A stretch of DNA of 64,000 nucleotides, taken from Roseobacter litoralis Och 149. Lineage in GTDB: Bacteria; Pseudomonadota; Alphaproteobacteria; Rhodobacterales; Rhodobacteraceae. The position numbers and the translations under genes were made by a program. Shown here one piece after another: positions 27,560 through 35,919 of this stretch (position 1 is the first letter of the stretch; each line of letters starts with the position of its first letter). Location: the NCBI RefSeq assembly GCF_000154785.2, contig NC_015730.1:1550001-1614000 (forward strand), in the 5' to 3' direction. The notes below the pieces were generated by a model. It worked only from the letters and a program-made list of their open reading frames with translations, was not told the DNA's origin and did no database searches.

Positions 27560-27751
27560 ATGGCTAAGAAAACGGAAGGCGAGGCAAGTCGTCGCGATTT
27601 TCTGAAACTGGCTGGGACAGCAGCACCGGCAGCAGTTGCTGCGGCTGCGGTCGGCGCAACATCCGCCGAGGCCGCCGAGCCCGATCTTGACCTGAACAGA
27701 ATTCAGGACACCGCACACACGCGCGCTTACCTCGACAGCACGCGCTTTTGA
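27560..27751 (+). CDS. Small twin-arginine-signal protein of formate dehydrogenase region
   Basis: A 63-residue protein that is mostly a TAT leader: SRRDFLKLAG (Arg11-Arg12), then an Ala-rich hydrophobic stretch, leaving only about 25 residues after a probable cleavage at AEA. GAAAGGAAG upstream is a good RBS. Tiny TAT-target proteins of this type sit just before fdhA in many operons. It may be a structural subunit, a TorD decoy or a membrane anchor; the function is not established. Confidence 0.83.
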   Translation: MAKKTEGEASRRDFLKLAGTAAPAAVAAAAVGATSAEAAEPDLDLNRIQDTAHTRAYLDSTRF

Positions 27752-27849
27752 AATCGCGCTTTCCGGTGCGGCGTGAGTTTCACGCACATCGGGATGCACG
27801 ACAAACCTAGTAACCCAGCCACCTATTTGGGGCAGCAAGGGAGAGAAAA

Positions 27850-30732
27850 ATGCTCAGGAAAAAGACCAATTCGGTCAGACAGCGGGCGGGACGCACAAGC
27901 ATCCTCGCTGAAGGAACCTCATCATCTGTAGACCGTCGTGCGTTTCTGCGCGGCTCAGGCCTCGCCATCGGTGGTCTGGCTGCCATATCCGCAACGGGCG
28001 GATCTGTCACTCAGGCCTCCGCCGCAGCAAGTGTCACAGGCGCTGTTGAGCTGAAGAAATCGGTATGCACGCACTGCTCCGTCGGATGCACGGTCATCGC
28101 CGAAGTCGCCAATGGTGTCTGGACAGGGCAGGAGCCCGGCTGGGACAGCCCTTTCAACCTTGGTGCGCATTGCGCCAAAGGGGCCGCGGTACGCGAGCAC
28201 GCCCACGGTGAGCGTCGCCTGAAGTACCCGATGAAGAAAGAGAATGGCGAGTGGGTCAAAATCTCTTGGGAGCAGGCGATCAACGAGATCGGCGACGGCA
28301 TGATGAAAATCCGCGAGGAAAGCGGACCGGATTCTGTCTACTGGCTGGGCTCCGCCAAGCACAACAACGAACAGGCCTATCTGTTCCGCAAATTTGCCGC
28401 CTATTGGGGCACGAATAACGTCGACCACCAGGCGCGGATTTGTCACTCGACGACCGTTGCAGGTGTGGCGAACACATGGGGCTACGGCGCCATGACCAAC
28501 AGCTACAACGACATGCATAATTCGCGGGCTATGTTCCTTATTGGTGGCAATCCTGCCGAAGCGCACCCTGTGTCGCTGTTGCACATGCTGAAAGCCAAAG
28601 AGCAGAACAACGCGCCGTTGATCGTGTGCGATCCGCGCTTTACGCGCACGGCGGCCCATGCGGATGAATATGTCCGTTTCCGTCCGGGATCTGACGTGGC
28701 TCTGGTCTGGGGTATCCTGTACCACATCTTTGAAAACGGTTGGGAAGACAAAGAATTCATCCGCACCCGCGTTTGGGGCATGGATGAGATCAAGAAAGAA
28801 GTCGCCAAGTGGAACCCTGAAGAGGTTGAGCGCGTCACCGGTGCCCCCGGCAGCCAGCTCAAGCGCGTTGCGCGGACGCTCGCGAACAACCGTCCCGGCA
28901 CCGTGATCTGGTGCATGGGTGGTACGCAGCACACTAATGGGAATAACAATACGCGTGCGTATTGCATCCTGCAGCTTGCGCTTGGCAACATGGGCACAGC
29001 GGGTGGCGGTACGAACATCTTCCGCGGCCACGACAACGTTCAGGGTGCCACGGACCTCGGTGTTCTGGCGAATACACTGCCGGGCTACTATGGTCTGTCC
29101 GATGGGTCCTGGGCGCATTGGGCACGGGTCTGGGATGAGGATCTGGACTGGCTCAAGGGTCGTTTTTCGGACGCCGAGTTTGACGGCAAGAAGATGATGA
29201 ACCAGACCGGTATCCCGGTGTCACGCTGGATTGATGGCGTGCTTGAAGATGCTGAGAACATGGATCAGCCGGACAACACCCGCGCCATGGTTCTGTGGGG
29301 CCATGCGCCAAACTCCCAGACCCGCATGAAAGAGATGAAGACGGCGATGGAGAAGCTCGACATGCTGGTCGTGGTCGATCCATTCCCGACCGTGTCTGCG
29401 GTTTTGCAGGACCGTCAGGATGGCGTCTATCTGCTGCCTGCGGCCACGCAGTTTGAAACGCGCGGCTCTGTCACGGCGTCCAACCGGTCCTTGCAGTGGC
29501 GCGAGAAGATCATGGAACCGCTGTTTGAATCCAAGACGGATCACGAGATCATCGCGATGTTCTCGGAAAAGTTCGGGTTCAAGGACCGCATCTTCCGCAA
29601 CATCGGTTTTGAAGGCAATGAACCGATCATCGAAGACATCACCCGCGAGTTCAACAGCGGCATGTGGACCATCGGCTATACCGGCCAAAGCCCGGAGCGC
29701 CTGAAACTGCACATGGCGAACCAGCATACCTTTGACCGCACAACACTGCGTGCGGTTGGTGGACCGGCAGATGGCGATTTCTACGGCATGCCATGGCCTT
29801 GCTGGGGCACGCCCGAGATGAACCACCCCGGAACGGCGAACCTCTATGATATGTCCATTCCGGTGGCCGAAGGCGGTCTTGCCTTCCGTGCGCGCTTTGG
29901 CGTGGAGCGGGACGGTGACAACCTGCTGGCAGAAGGGGTGTCCAACCCCGGTGCGGAAATTCAGGACGGATATCCCGAATTCACCATGCAGATGTTGATG
30001 GATCTTGGCTGGGACGGTGATCTCACGGCAGACGAACGTGCGGCCATCGACGCCGTGGCAGGGCCTAAAACCAACTGGAAAACCGACCTTTCGGGCGGCA
30101 TCCAGCGGGTTGCGATCAAGCATGGCTGTGCGCCCTTCGGGAATGCCAAGGCCCGCGCGGTCGTCTGGACCTTCCCCGATCCGGTGCCAATCCACCGCGA
30201 AGCGCTTTATACCAACCGTCGCGATCTGGTGGCTGATTATCCGACCTATGAGGATAAAAAGTTCTGGCGCCTGCCGACCATGTACAAGTCCATTCAGGAT
30301 CAGGATTTCTCCAAGGAGTATCCAATGGTGCTGACCTCCGGTCGATTGGTCGAATATGAAGGGGGCGGGGATGAGACACGTTCCAACCCATGGCTGGCTG
30401 AGCTTCAGCAGGACATGTTCGTTGAGGTCAACACGCGTGATGCCAACAACCTTGGCATTCGTGATGGCTCAGACGTTTGGGTCGAGGGGCCCGAAGGGGG
30501 CAAGGTCAAAGTGAAGGCCCTGATCACCGAACGGGTCGAATCCGGCGTGGCCTTCATGCCATTCCACTTTGGCGGACATATGGAAGGTGTGGATCTGCGG
30601 GACAAATACCCCGAAGGTGCCGACCCCTATGTATTGGGTGAATCCACCAACACAGCACAGACCTATGGCTATGACAGCGTAACCCAGATGCAAGAGACGA
30701 AAGCCACTCTTTGCAAAATCTGGGCAGCATAA
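27850..30732 (+). CDS. fdhA: Formate dehydrogenase catalytic subunit (Mo/W-bisPGD)
   Basis: A 960-residue molybdopterin oxidoreductase. An N-terminal TAT leader (DRRAFLRGSG, Arg29-Arg30) shows export. One [4Fe-4S] site is CTHCSVGC plus Cys108 (Cys73, 76, 80, 108). The metal ligand is Cys198 in RICHSTT, followed by the conserved His; it is Cys, not selenocysteine, as no in-frame TGA occurs. The C-terminal half has the molydopterin-binding domain (LTSGRLVEYEGGGDETR). It oxidises periplasmic formate to CO2 and sends electrons via FdhB to the cytochrome b subunit. Tungstate and molybdate importers 10 kb upstream could supply its metal. Confidence 0.96.
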   Translation: MLRKKTNSVRQRAGRTSILAEGTSSSVDRRAFLRGSGLAIGGLAAISATGGSVTQASAAASVTGAVELKKSVCTHCSVGCTVIAEVANGVWTGQEPGWDSPFNLGAHCAKGAAVREHAHGERRLKYPMKKENGEWVKISWEQAINEIGDGMMKIREESGPDSVYWLGSAKHNNEQAYLFRKFAAYWGTNNVDHQARICHSTTVAGVANTWGYGAMTNSYNDMHNSRAMFLIGGNPAEAHPVSLLHMLKAKEQNNAPLIVCDPRFTRTAAHADEYVRFRPGSDVALVWGILYHIFENGWEDKEFIRTRVWGMDEIKKEVAKWNPEEVERVTGAPGSQLKRVARTLANNRPGTVIWCMGGTQHTNGNNNTRAYCILQLALGNMGTAGGGTNIFRGHDNVQGATDLGVLANTLPGYYGLSDGSWAHWARVWDEDLDWLKGRFSDAEFDGKKMMNQTGIPVSRWIDGVLEDAENMDQPDNTRAMVLWGHAPNSQTRMKEMKTAMEKLDMLVVVDPFPTVSAVLQDRQDGVYLLPAATQFETRGSVTASNRSLQWREKIMEPLFESKTDHEIIAMFSEKFGFKDRIFRNIGFEGNEPIIEDITREFNSGMWTIGYTGQSPERLKLHMANQHTFDRTTLRAVGGPADGDFYGMPWPCWGTPEMNHPGTANLYDMSIPVAEGGLAFRARFGVERDGDNLLAEGVSNPGAEIQDGYPEFTMQMLMDLGWDGDLTADERAAIDAVAGPKTNWKTDLSGGIQRVAIKHGCAPFGNAKARAVVWTFPDPVPIHREALYTNRRDLVADYPTYEDKKFWRLPTMYKSIQDQDFSKEYPMVLTSGRLVEYEGGGDETRSNPWLAELQQDMFVEVNTRDANNLGIRDGSDVWVEGPEGGKVKVKALITERVESGVAFMPFHFGGHMEGVDLRDKYPEGADPYVLGESTNTAQTYGYDSVTQMQETKATLCKIWAA

Positions 30733-30746
30733 GGAGGACATGAACA

Positions 30747-31343
30747 ATGGCCGCTAGAGCAAAATTTCTCGTCGACGCTGAACGCTGCATTGAATGCAAC
30801 GCCTGCGTTACCGCCTGTAAGAACGAGCACGAAGTGCCGTGGGGCATCAACCGCCGGAAGGTCGTCACCCTGAATGACGGCAAGCCGGGTGAACGGTCGA
30901 TCTCCGTTGCCTGCATGCACTGTTCGGACGCGCCCTGCATGGCCGTCTGTCCGGTGGATTGTTTCTACCAGAACGAAGAGGGCGTGGTCCTGCACTCAAA
31001 GGACCTCTGCATCGGTTGCGGGTACTGCTTTTACGCATGCCCCTTCGGCGCACCTCAGTTCCCGCAGGCGGGCAACTTCGGATCCCGTGGCAAGATGGAC
31101 AAATGTACCTTCTGCGCCGGTGGCCCCGAAGAAAACCACTCCACCGCCGAATTCCAGAAGTATGGCCGCAACCGGATCGCGGAAGGCAAACTGCCGATCT
31201 GCGCCGAGATGTGCGCCACCAAAGCGCTTCTGGCCGGTGACGGCGATGTGGTCGCGGGCATCTACCGCGAGCGTGTCGTGGCGCGTGGCTTTGGCTCCGG
31301 CGCATGGGGCTGGGGAACAGCATACGACCAAAAAGGCGGCTGA
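30747..31343 (+). CDS. fdhB: Formate dehydrogenase iron-sulfur subunit
   Basis: A 198-residue ferredoxin-like protein with four Cys clusters arranged as in FDH/DMSO reductase beta subunits: CIECNACVTACKNEH, CMHCSDAPCMAVCP, CIGCGYCFYACP and the split CTFC...CAEMC. These fit four [4Fe-4S] clusters carrying electrons from FdhA to the b-type cytochrome. It has no signal peptide, so it is probably exported with FdhA by the TAT system, and it lacks the C-terminal membrane helix of E. coli FdnH. GGAGGA precedes the ATG. Confidence 0.95.
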   Translation: MAARAKFLVDAERCIECNACVTACKNEHEVPWGINRRKVVTLNDGKPGERSISVACMHCSDAPCMAVCPVDCFYQNEEGVVLHSKDLCIGCGYCFYACPFGAPQFPQAGNFGSRGKMDKCTFCAGGPEENHSTAEFQKYGRNRIAEGKLPICAEMCATKALLAGDGDVVAGIYRERVVARGFGSGAWGWGTAYDQKGG

Positions 31344-31371
31344 TAGGCCCCTTTGTCGCACTAACTTACAG

Positions 31372-31397
31372 GGGGCGGTTCTTTTGAGGGCCGCCCC
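31372..31397 (+). terminator. Intra-operon hairpin between fdhB and fdhC
   Basis: Stem GGGGCGG (31372-31378) / CCGCCCC (31391-31397) with a 12-base loop, in the 79-base gap between fdhB and fdhC. No T-run follows. It may stabilise the upstream mRNA or lower expression of the membrane subunit. Confidence 0.45.
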
Positions 31398-31422
31398 TCG
31401 CTATCTTGGATAGGATAAACAC

Positions 31423-32613
31423 ATGCTGCGTTTGATCTACGCTTTGCTGATCACTTTTTCCCTTTGCCTGCCTGCGTTCGCACAGGAAGCGCCTGTTGCT
31501 GAAACCGACCGCTCTGCGACCGGGGGGGCAACAACGCTCGAAGACATCATGAAGCGTCAGGAAGGCCAGAAAGTCGGGAATGAATTCCGCAGCGGTCTGA
31601 CCGGGAACCCCGCTGCGGCAAAACCGACGACGGACCAGCTCGGCACGCTTGGCGGCGCGTCTGATCCTGACCTGTGGCGCGCGTTGCGCTTTGACAGCGC
31701 CGATATCACCACGCAGGTGCAACACCCCGCAGCGACGGTTCTCATTCAGGACACCGGCATGTGGTGGTTGCAGTTTCGTGAGGGGCCGCTGTCGACCTAC
31801 GGCTTTGGCCTGATACTGGTCACCATGGCGTCGCTGGTGTTGTTCTACCTGATCCGTGGGCGCATCCGCATTGACGGGGAAAAAACGGGCAGAACGATCC
31901 TGCGCTTCAAGTCGATTGAGCGTTTTGCCCATTGGCTTCTGGCCGGGTCGTTCATTCTCCTGGGTCTTACAGGAGTGATATCGCTTTTGGGGCGCAAATT
32001 TCTCATCCCGGCCTTGGGGCCAGAGGCGTTTTCGACCATCGCGATCGGCGCGAAATGGATCCATAATAACGTGTCATGGGCCTTTATGCTGGCCATCGTG
32101 ATGATCTTTTTCCTCTGGGTCGTGCACAATCTGCCGCACCGCTCAGACATCTACTGGCTGCGCAAGGGTGGCGGTATATTTGGTGGTGGGCATCCGCCGG
32201 CCAAAAAGTTCAACGCCGGCCAGAAGTTCATTTTCTGGTCAGTGATCGTCTTGGGTGGCTCTATCTCAGCCTCCGGTTTGTCTTTGTTGTTCCCGTTCGA
32301 GTTGCCAATGTTTGCCGCGACTTTTGCCAAGCTGAATGACTTTGGCATCCCTCAGTTGATCGGGTTGGGCGAATTGAACACAAACCTCGCGCCGCATACA
32401 GAAATGCAATACGCGCAGCTCTGGCATTCTATCATCAGCTTCATCCTCTTTGCGATTGTGATTGCACATATCTACATCGGGTCGGTCGGCATGGAAGGTG
32501 CCTATGACGCCATGGGGTCCGGCGAAGTAGAAGAGCAATGGGCACGTGAGCACCACAGCCTGTGGGTCGAAGAAGTCAAAGCCAAGGAAGCGCAAGCGGG
32601 GAGGTCGTCATGA
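31423..32613 (+). CDS. fdhC: Formate dehydrogenase cytochrome b556 (gamma) subunit
   Basis: A 396-residue membrane protein. It opens with a signal-peptide-like segment (LIYALLITFSLCLPAFA) and about 100 residues of extra periplasmic sequence, then the FdhC/DUF4405-like core with four membrane helices. Heme-ligating His candidates are in ERFAHWL, HNNVSW, LWHSIISF and AHIYIG. It takes electrons from FdhB to the quinone pool. The C-terminus is a charged cytoplasmic tail. A 41-residue membrane peptide gene overlaps its stop. Confidence 0.93.
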   Translation: MLRLIYALLITFSLCLPAFAQEAPVAETDRSATGGATTLEDIMKRQEGQKVGNEFRSGLTGNPAAAKPTTDQLGTLGGASDPDLWRALRFDSADITTQVQHPAATVLIQDTGMWWLQFREGPLSTYGFGLILVTMASLVLFYLIRGRIRIDGEKTGRTILRFKSIERFAHWLLAGSFILLGLTGVISLLGRKFLIPALGPEAFSTIAIGAKWIHNNVSWAFMLAIVMIFFLWVVHNLPHRSDIYWLRKGGGIFGGGHPPAKKFNAGQKFIFWSVIVLGGSISASGLSLLFPFELPMFAATFAKLNDFGIPQLIGLGELNTNLAPHTEMQYAQLWHSIISFILFAIVIAHIYIGSVGMEGAYDAMGSGEVEEQWAREHHSLWVEEVKAKEAQAGRSS

Positions 32614-32735
32614 GAGAGATTTTCCTCGCCTTTGCGACGATGGGCGTGATCGCGTTCACGGCCAGCTACGTTTTGCCGGAATTGGGGTTTTCTTCGCAGG
32701 CCCAGACAACAGGCGACTCCGTCCGTCTGGACTGA
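32610..32735 (+). CDS. Small single-membrane-helix protein at end of fdh operon
   Basis: A 41-residue ORF whose ATG overlaps the fdhC stop (ATGA), with GGGGAGG upstream. The first half (IFLAFATMGVIAFTASYVL) is one membrane helix; the rest is a short polar tail ending SVRLD. Coupled translation and composition argue for a real gene, perhaps a stabilising subunit of the FdhABC complex comparable to the tiny subunits of terminal oxidases. No homologue is recalled with certainty. Confidence 0.62.
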   Translation: MREIFLAFATMGVIAFTASYVLPELGFSSQAQTTGDSVRLD

Positions 32736-32848
32736 AGATGCGTGATCTATAGCATTTCGAGTTTAACTTGAGGTATTGCATATCACGTTTCGCGTTCGAC
32801 CACATGGAGAGGCCGCGAACAAGTTATTCAGGACTAACCCGAAACGCT

Positions 32849-33520
32849 TTAGCTCGCGATCCGGATGTCCGGGTTGCGACGCAGCTGCGCCATCTGGTGA
32901 AAAAACCGCTCGCCCTGGGTTCCGACATGTGATCGCAGAATGTCGCAGGCGCGTTCCGCATGGCCACCAGCGAAGGCTTCTACCAGGGCTTCGTGCTCCT
33001 TGACAGATTCCTGCATGCGCCCGCGCATCTGGAATTGCACGCGCCTGAACGGCTTCAGACGGCGATACAGACGCAGGGCTTCGCCTTCCAAAAAGGCATT
33101 TCCGGCAGAGCGGTAAATCAAATGATGAAAGCTCTCGTTGTGGCGCGAATAGCCGTCTGTGTCGTCCTGTTCGATTGCATCAAGACATAAGCCATTGAGG
33201 GTCTCAAGCGTGGCAAGCCCTTCGGCTGTCATGCGCTGCGCGGCAAGGCGACCGCAGACGCCTTCGACCTCGGCCATGGTCTCGAACATCTCTATCAGCG
33301 TGATCGAATTGGGTTGGCGCACAAACACGCCGCGTCTGGGCAATTGTTCTGCAAGGTCCGTCGCGACAAGGCGCTGCAATGCCTCGCGCACAGGGGTGCG
33401 GGATACGCCAAACTTCTTCGCCAGACGCATCTCGTCCAGACGCTCGCCTTCTTGGAACTGGCCTGTGAAAACCATTTCCTCCAAAGCATCTGCAATCCGG
33501 TTGGCTTGCTTGGTTCCCAT
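32849..33520 (-). CDS. GntR-family regulator, FCD subfamily
   Basis: A 223-residue regulator. The N-terminal winged helix shows ERLDEMRLAKKFGVSRTPVREALQRL; the C-terminal all-helical FCD domain contains the usual metal/effector His positions (for example ESFHHLIYRSAGN). Such proteins respond to small carboxylates. It lies between the fdh operon and bhcR, on the bhcR strand, and a perfect TTGTATACAA palindrome sits 44 bases upstream of its start. Its targets may be itself and a distant operon; no gene is divergent from it. Confidence 0.88.
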   Translation of the reverse strand: MGTKQANRIADALEEMVFTGQFQEGERLDEMRLAKKFGVSRTPVREALQRLVATDLAEQLPRRGVFVRQPNSITLIEMFETMAEVEGVCGRLAAQRMTAEGLATLETLNGLCLDAIEQDDTDGYSRHNESFHHLIYRSAGNAFLEGEALRLYRRLKPFRRVQFQMRGRMQESVKEHEALVEAFAGGHAERACDILRSHVGTQGERFFHQMAQLRRNPDIRIAS

Positions 33521-33563
33521 GTTGCGCCCTGACTTACATTTGTTTTTTTGGTGACAGGCTTGT

Positions 33564-33573
33564 TTGTATACAA
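33564..33573. promoter_or_regulatory. TTGTATACAA palindrome upstream of gntR-family gene
   Basis: A perfect 10-bp palindrome in an AT-rich stretch 44 bases before the GntR gene start. FCD-type GntR regulators often bind short dyads with a TNGTNTACNA-like core, so autoregulation is likely. Confidence 0.5.
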
Positions 33574-33645
33574 TTTAGGTATTCGTTATTTGCAAACAAG
33601 AGGTTGAGACGTGCAAAGGCGCAGAATTTTCACCGCGAGCACCGA

Positions 33646-34512
33646 TCAGCCCGCGGGATCTGCCGTCGGGTTTGGCGCAATATCGTCTGCGTGAGGTTCG
33701 CGCCTGCGTCCCCCGATCAACTGCGAAATCTGACCAGCCGCTTCTGCGACGATGGCACCCAGTTCAGGAACGCGCATACTGTCAAACCGTGTGCTTGGCC
33801 CTGAAATGGATACGCCGCCACAGGCTTCGCCGCGTTCGTCAAAAACAGCACTGCCGATGCAGGACATGCCGAGGTAACGCTCTTCGCGGTCATAGGAATA
33901 GCCGCGCGTTTTGGTCTCGGCGAGGTCTGCAAAAAGCGTTGCCGGGGATGTGAGTGTATTATCGGTAAAAGCCTGTAATCCTGATGACATCAGCAGCCGC
34001 CTGACATGATCCTCGCTCATCGTCGACAGAATGGCCTTGCCGATGCCAGAGGCGTGCATAGACGTGCGCGCGCCGCGTGCGAAAAACGCGCGGATTGGGT
34101 GGGGCGTTTCGATTTGTTCAACGAACACGACTTCGGCCCCATCGGGGATTGCAAGATTGGCCGTCTCACCTGTTTTCTCCATCAGGAAGCGCATGATCGG
34201 GCGGCTCACTTCGGTCAGGCTGGTCCGGTTCATGAAAGACGCACCTGTGCGATAGGCTTCGATCCCGATGCTCCAACTTTGGTGTTCTTCGTTGAAGATG
34301 ACAAATCGATGCTTTTGCAAAGTTGTCAAAATGCGGTGCGTGGTTGCCGTTGGCACCCCGAGGGAAAGTGACAGATCGGTCAGGGTCGACTGTTCTGATT
34401 TCGCAACCGCCACGAGAACGCCCAAGGCACGATCCAACGACTGCATCGTTCCCGCTGAGCTCTCCTTGAACTGCGATTTGGGGCGCCCGCGCTGTCTTTT
34501 CTGGGTATTCAT
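33646..34512 (-). CDS. bhcR: IclR-family regulator of the beta-hydroxyaspartate cycle
   Basis: A 288-residue IclR-type protein: N-terminal winged helix (QSTLTDLSLSLGVPTATTHRIL) and C-terminal effector domain with the family's GARTSMHASGIGKAILS and CIGSAVFDERGEACGGVSISG. Its position divergent from bhcABCD across a 206-base gap is that of BhcR in Paracoccus denitrificans, where the regulator binds the bhc promoter and responds to glyoxylate. The N-terminus is basic (KRQRGRPKSQFK). Confidence 0.9.
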   Translation of the reverse strand: MNTQKRQRGRPKSQFKESSAGTMQSLDRALGVLVAVAKSEQSTLTDLSLSLGVPTATTHRILTTLQKHRFVIFNEEHQSWSIGIEAYRTGASFMNRTSLTEVSRPIMRFLMEKTGETANLAIPDGAEVVFVEQIETPHPIRAFFARGARTSMHASGIGKAILSTMSEDHVRRLLMSSGLQAFTDNTLTSPATLFADLAETKTRGYSYDREERYLGMSCIGSAVFDERGEACGGVSISGPSTRFDSMRVPELGAIVAEAAGQISQLIGGRRREPHADDIAPNPTADPAG

Positions 34513-34562
34513 CTGTGGGACCTCGGTTATTCGTTAATATATAGTACGTGAAATAAAAATAT

Positions 34563-34670
34563 TTTTCAATTTACGTTTAAGGTGAAAATTGAAAAGAATA
34601 AAATATAACAATATCAGTGAAATAAGTAATTACAGTTCATAATGAAAAACAATTTCGAGAAAATTGAAAA
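34563..34670. promoter_or_regulatory. Repeated TTTTCAATTT / AAATTGAAAA elements in bhcR-bhcA gap
   Basis: Three copies of one 10-base element: TTTTCAATTT at 34563-34572, and its reverse complement AAATTGAAAA at 34586-34595 and 34661-34670. The first two form an inverted repeat with a 13-base spacer; the third lies about 75 bases on, close to the bhcA RBS. The whole 34513-34718 gap is strongly AT-rich. These are the best candidates for BhcR binding sites. Confidence 0.55.
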
Positions 34671-34718
34671 AGGAGGGTTTGTCGTGTAAAAGACTCCCTA
34701 GATCAGGAGGACTTAGCC

Positions 34719-35909
34719 ATGTCAGACCAAAATCCAGTGTTTATTCCGGGGCCAACAAATATACCAGACCGCTTGCGGGCCGCAATGCATGTCCAGACGC
34801 GCGACCACCGCGCTCCTGACTTCGTGGAGACCTTCGCGCCTGTTCTGGAGGATACCAAGAAAGTGTTCGGCACAACATCGGGCCGGGTCATCACTTTCCC
34901 CGCCAGCGGAACCGGCGGCTGGGAGGCGGCGTTGTGCAATACGCTGAGCCCCGGCGACAAGGTACTCGTGGCCCGCTACGGTATGTTCAGCCACCGCTGG
35001 ATCGACATGTGTGAACGGCACGGTCTGGATGTTCAGCTGATCGAATGTCCGTGGGGCACCGGCGCGCCTGCCGACAAGTTTGAAGCGGCGTTGAGCGCGG
35101 ACAAGTCACATAGCATCAAGGCCGTATTGGTGACGCACAACGAAACCGCAACCGGGGTTAAGTCCGATGTGGCTGCGGTACGTGGCGCGATGGATGCCGC
35201 CGCGCACCCTGCGCTTTTGTTTGTGGATTGTGTAAGTTCGCTCGCCTCCATGCCTTTTGAAATGGACTCATGGGGTGTCGATATCGCTGTGTCGGGTTCG
35301 CAGAAAGGCTTCATGCTGGCGACGGGCATGGCCATTCTGGGCGTAAGCGACAAAGCACTTGCTGCGATGGAAGCGGCCACTCTGCCGCGTACGTTCTTTG
35401 ACTTCAAAGACATGATGGGGGCCAATGCGTCGGGTGGTTTTCCGTATACGCCGCCGTTGCAACTGATCTACGGGATGCGCGAAAGCCTCAAGATGTTGCT
35501 CGAGGAAGGGTTGGACAACGTCTATGCACGCCATACCCGACTTGCCGAGGGCGTGCGGCGTGCCGTTGGTGCCTGGGGTCTTGAACTGGTTGCCCAGACG
35601 CCGGATCTCTATTCCGACACTGTCAGCGCAATCTATGTGCCATCGGGATTTGACAGCAACGCTTTGACGGATCAGGCGTTCAATCAATACGGCGTGTCCT
35701 TTGGCGTAGGTCTTGGTGAAATGAATGGCAAGGCGTTCCGCATTGGTCACCTTGGCAGCCTGACGGATGTGATGGTCCTGTCTGGCTTGGCGACGATCGA
35801 AATGGCGATGGCTGACCTTGATTACCCAATTGAGCTCGGCAGCGGTGTTGCGGCAGCGCAAGAGCATTTTCGCTCAAAGACCGGTGCTGCTATCAAGTCG
35901 GCAGCGTAA
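34719..35909 (+). CDS. bhcA: L-aspartate:glyoxylate aminotransferase
   Basis: A 396-residue class V aminotransferase. The PLP-binding Lys196 is in SGSQKGFML and the ring-stacking/Asp region is FVDCVSSL (Asp170). BhcA transfers the amino group of aspartate to glyoxylate, giving glycine and oxaloacetate, and closes the beta-hydroxyaspartate cycle. Family similarity alone would also allow serine-glyoxylate transaminase; the following bhcB, C and D genes decide the call. AGGAGG lies upstream of the ATG. Confidence 0.93.
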   Translation: MSDQNPVFIPGPTNIPDRLRAAMHVQTRDHRAPDFVETFAPVLEDTKKVFGTTSGRVITFPASGTGGWEAALCNTLSPGDKVLVARYGMFSHRWIDMCERHGLDVQLIECPWGTGAPADKFEAALSADKSHSIKAVLVTHNETATGVKSDVAAVRGAMDAAAHPALLFVDCVSSLASMPFEMDSWGVDIAVSGSQKGFMLATGMAILGVSDKALAAMEAATLPRTFFDFKDMMGANASGGFPYTPPLQLIYGMRESLKMLLEEGLDNVYARHTRLAEGVRRAVGAWGLELVAQTPDLYSDTVSAIYVPSGFDSNALTDQAFNQYGVSFGVGLGEMNGKAFRIGHLGSLTDVMVLSGLATIEMAMADLDYPIELGSGVAAAQEHFRSKTGAAIKSAA

Positions 35910-35919
35910 GGAGGGCGAG

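Noticed and set aside
27955..29118. Antisense frame of nearly 390 codons over fdhA
   Set aside because: It is the shadow of a strongly conserved enzyme gene with cluster and metal ligands; no RBS or domain on the opposite strand.
27850..30732. Selenocysteine formate dehydrogenase
   Set aside because: The metal-ligand position is an ordinary Cys codon (RICHS) and there is no in-frame TGA.
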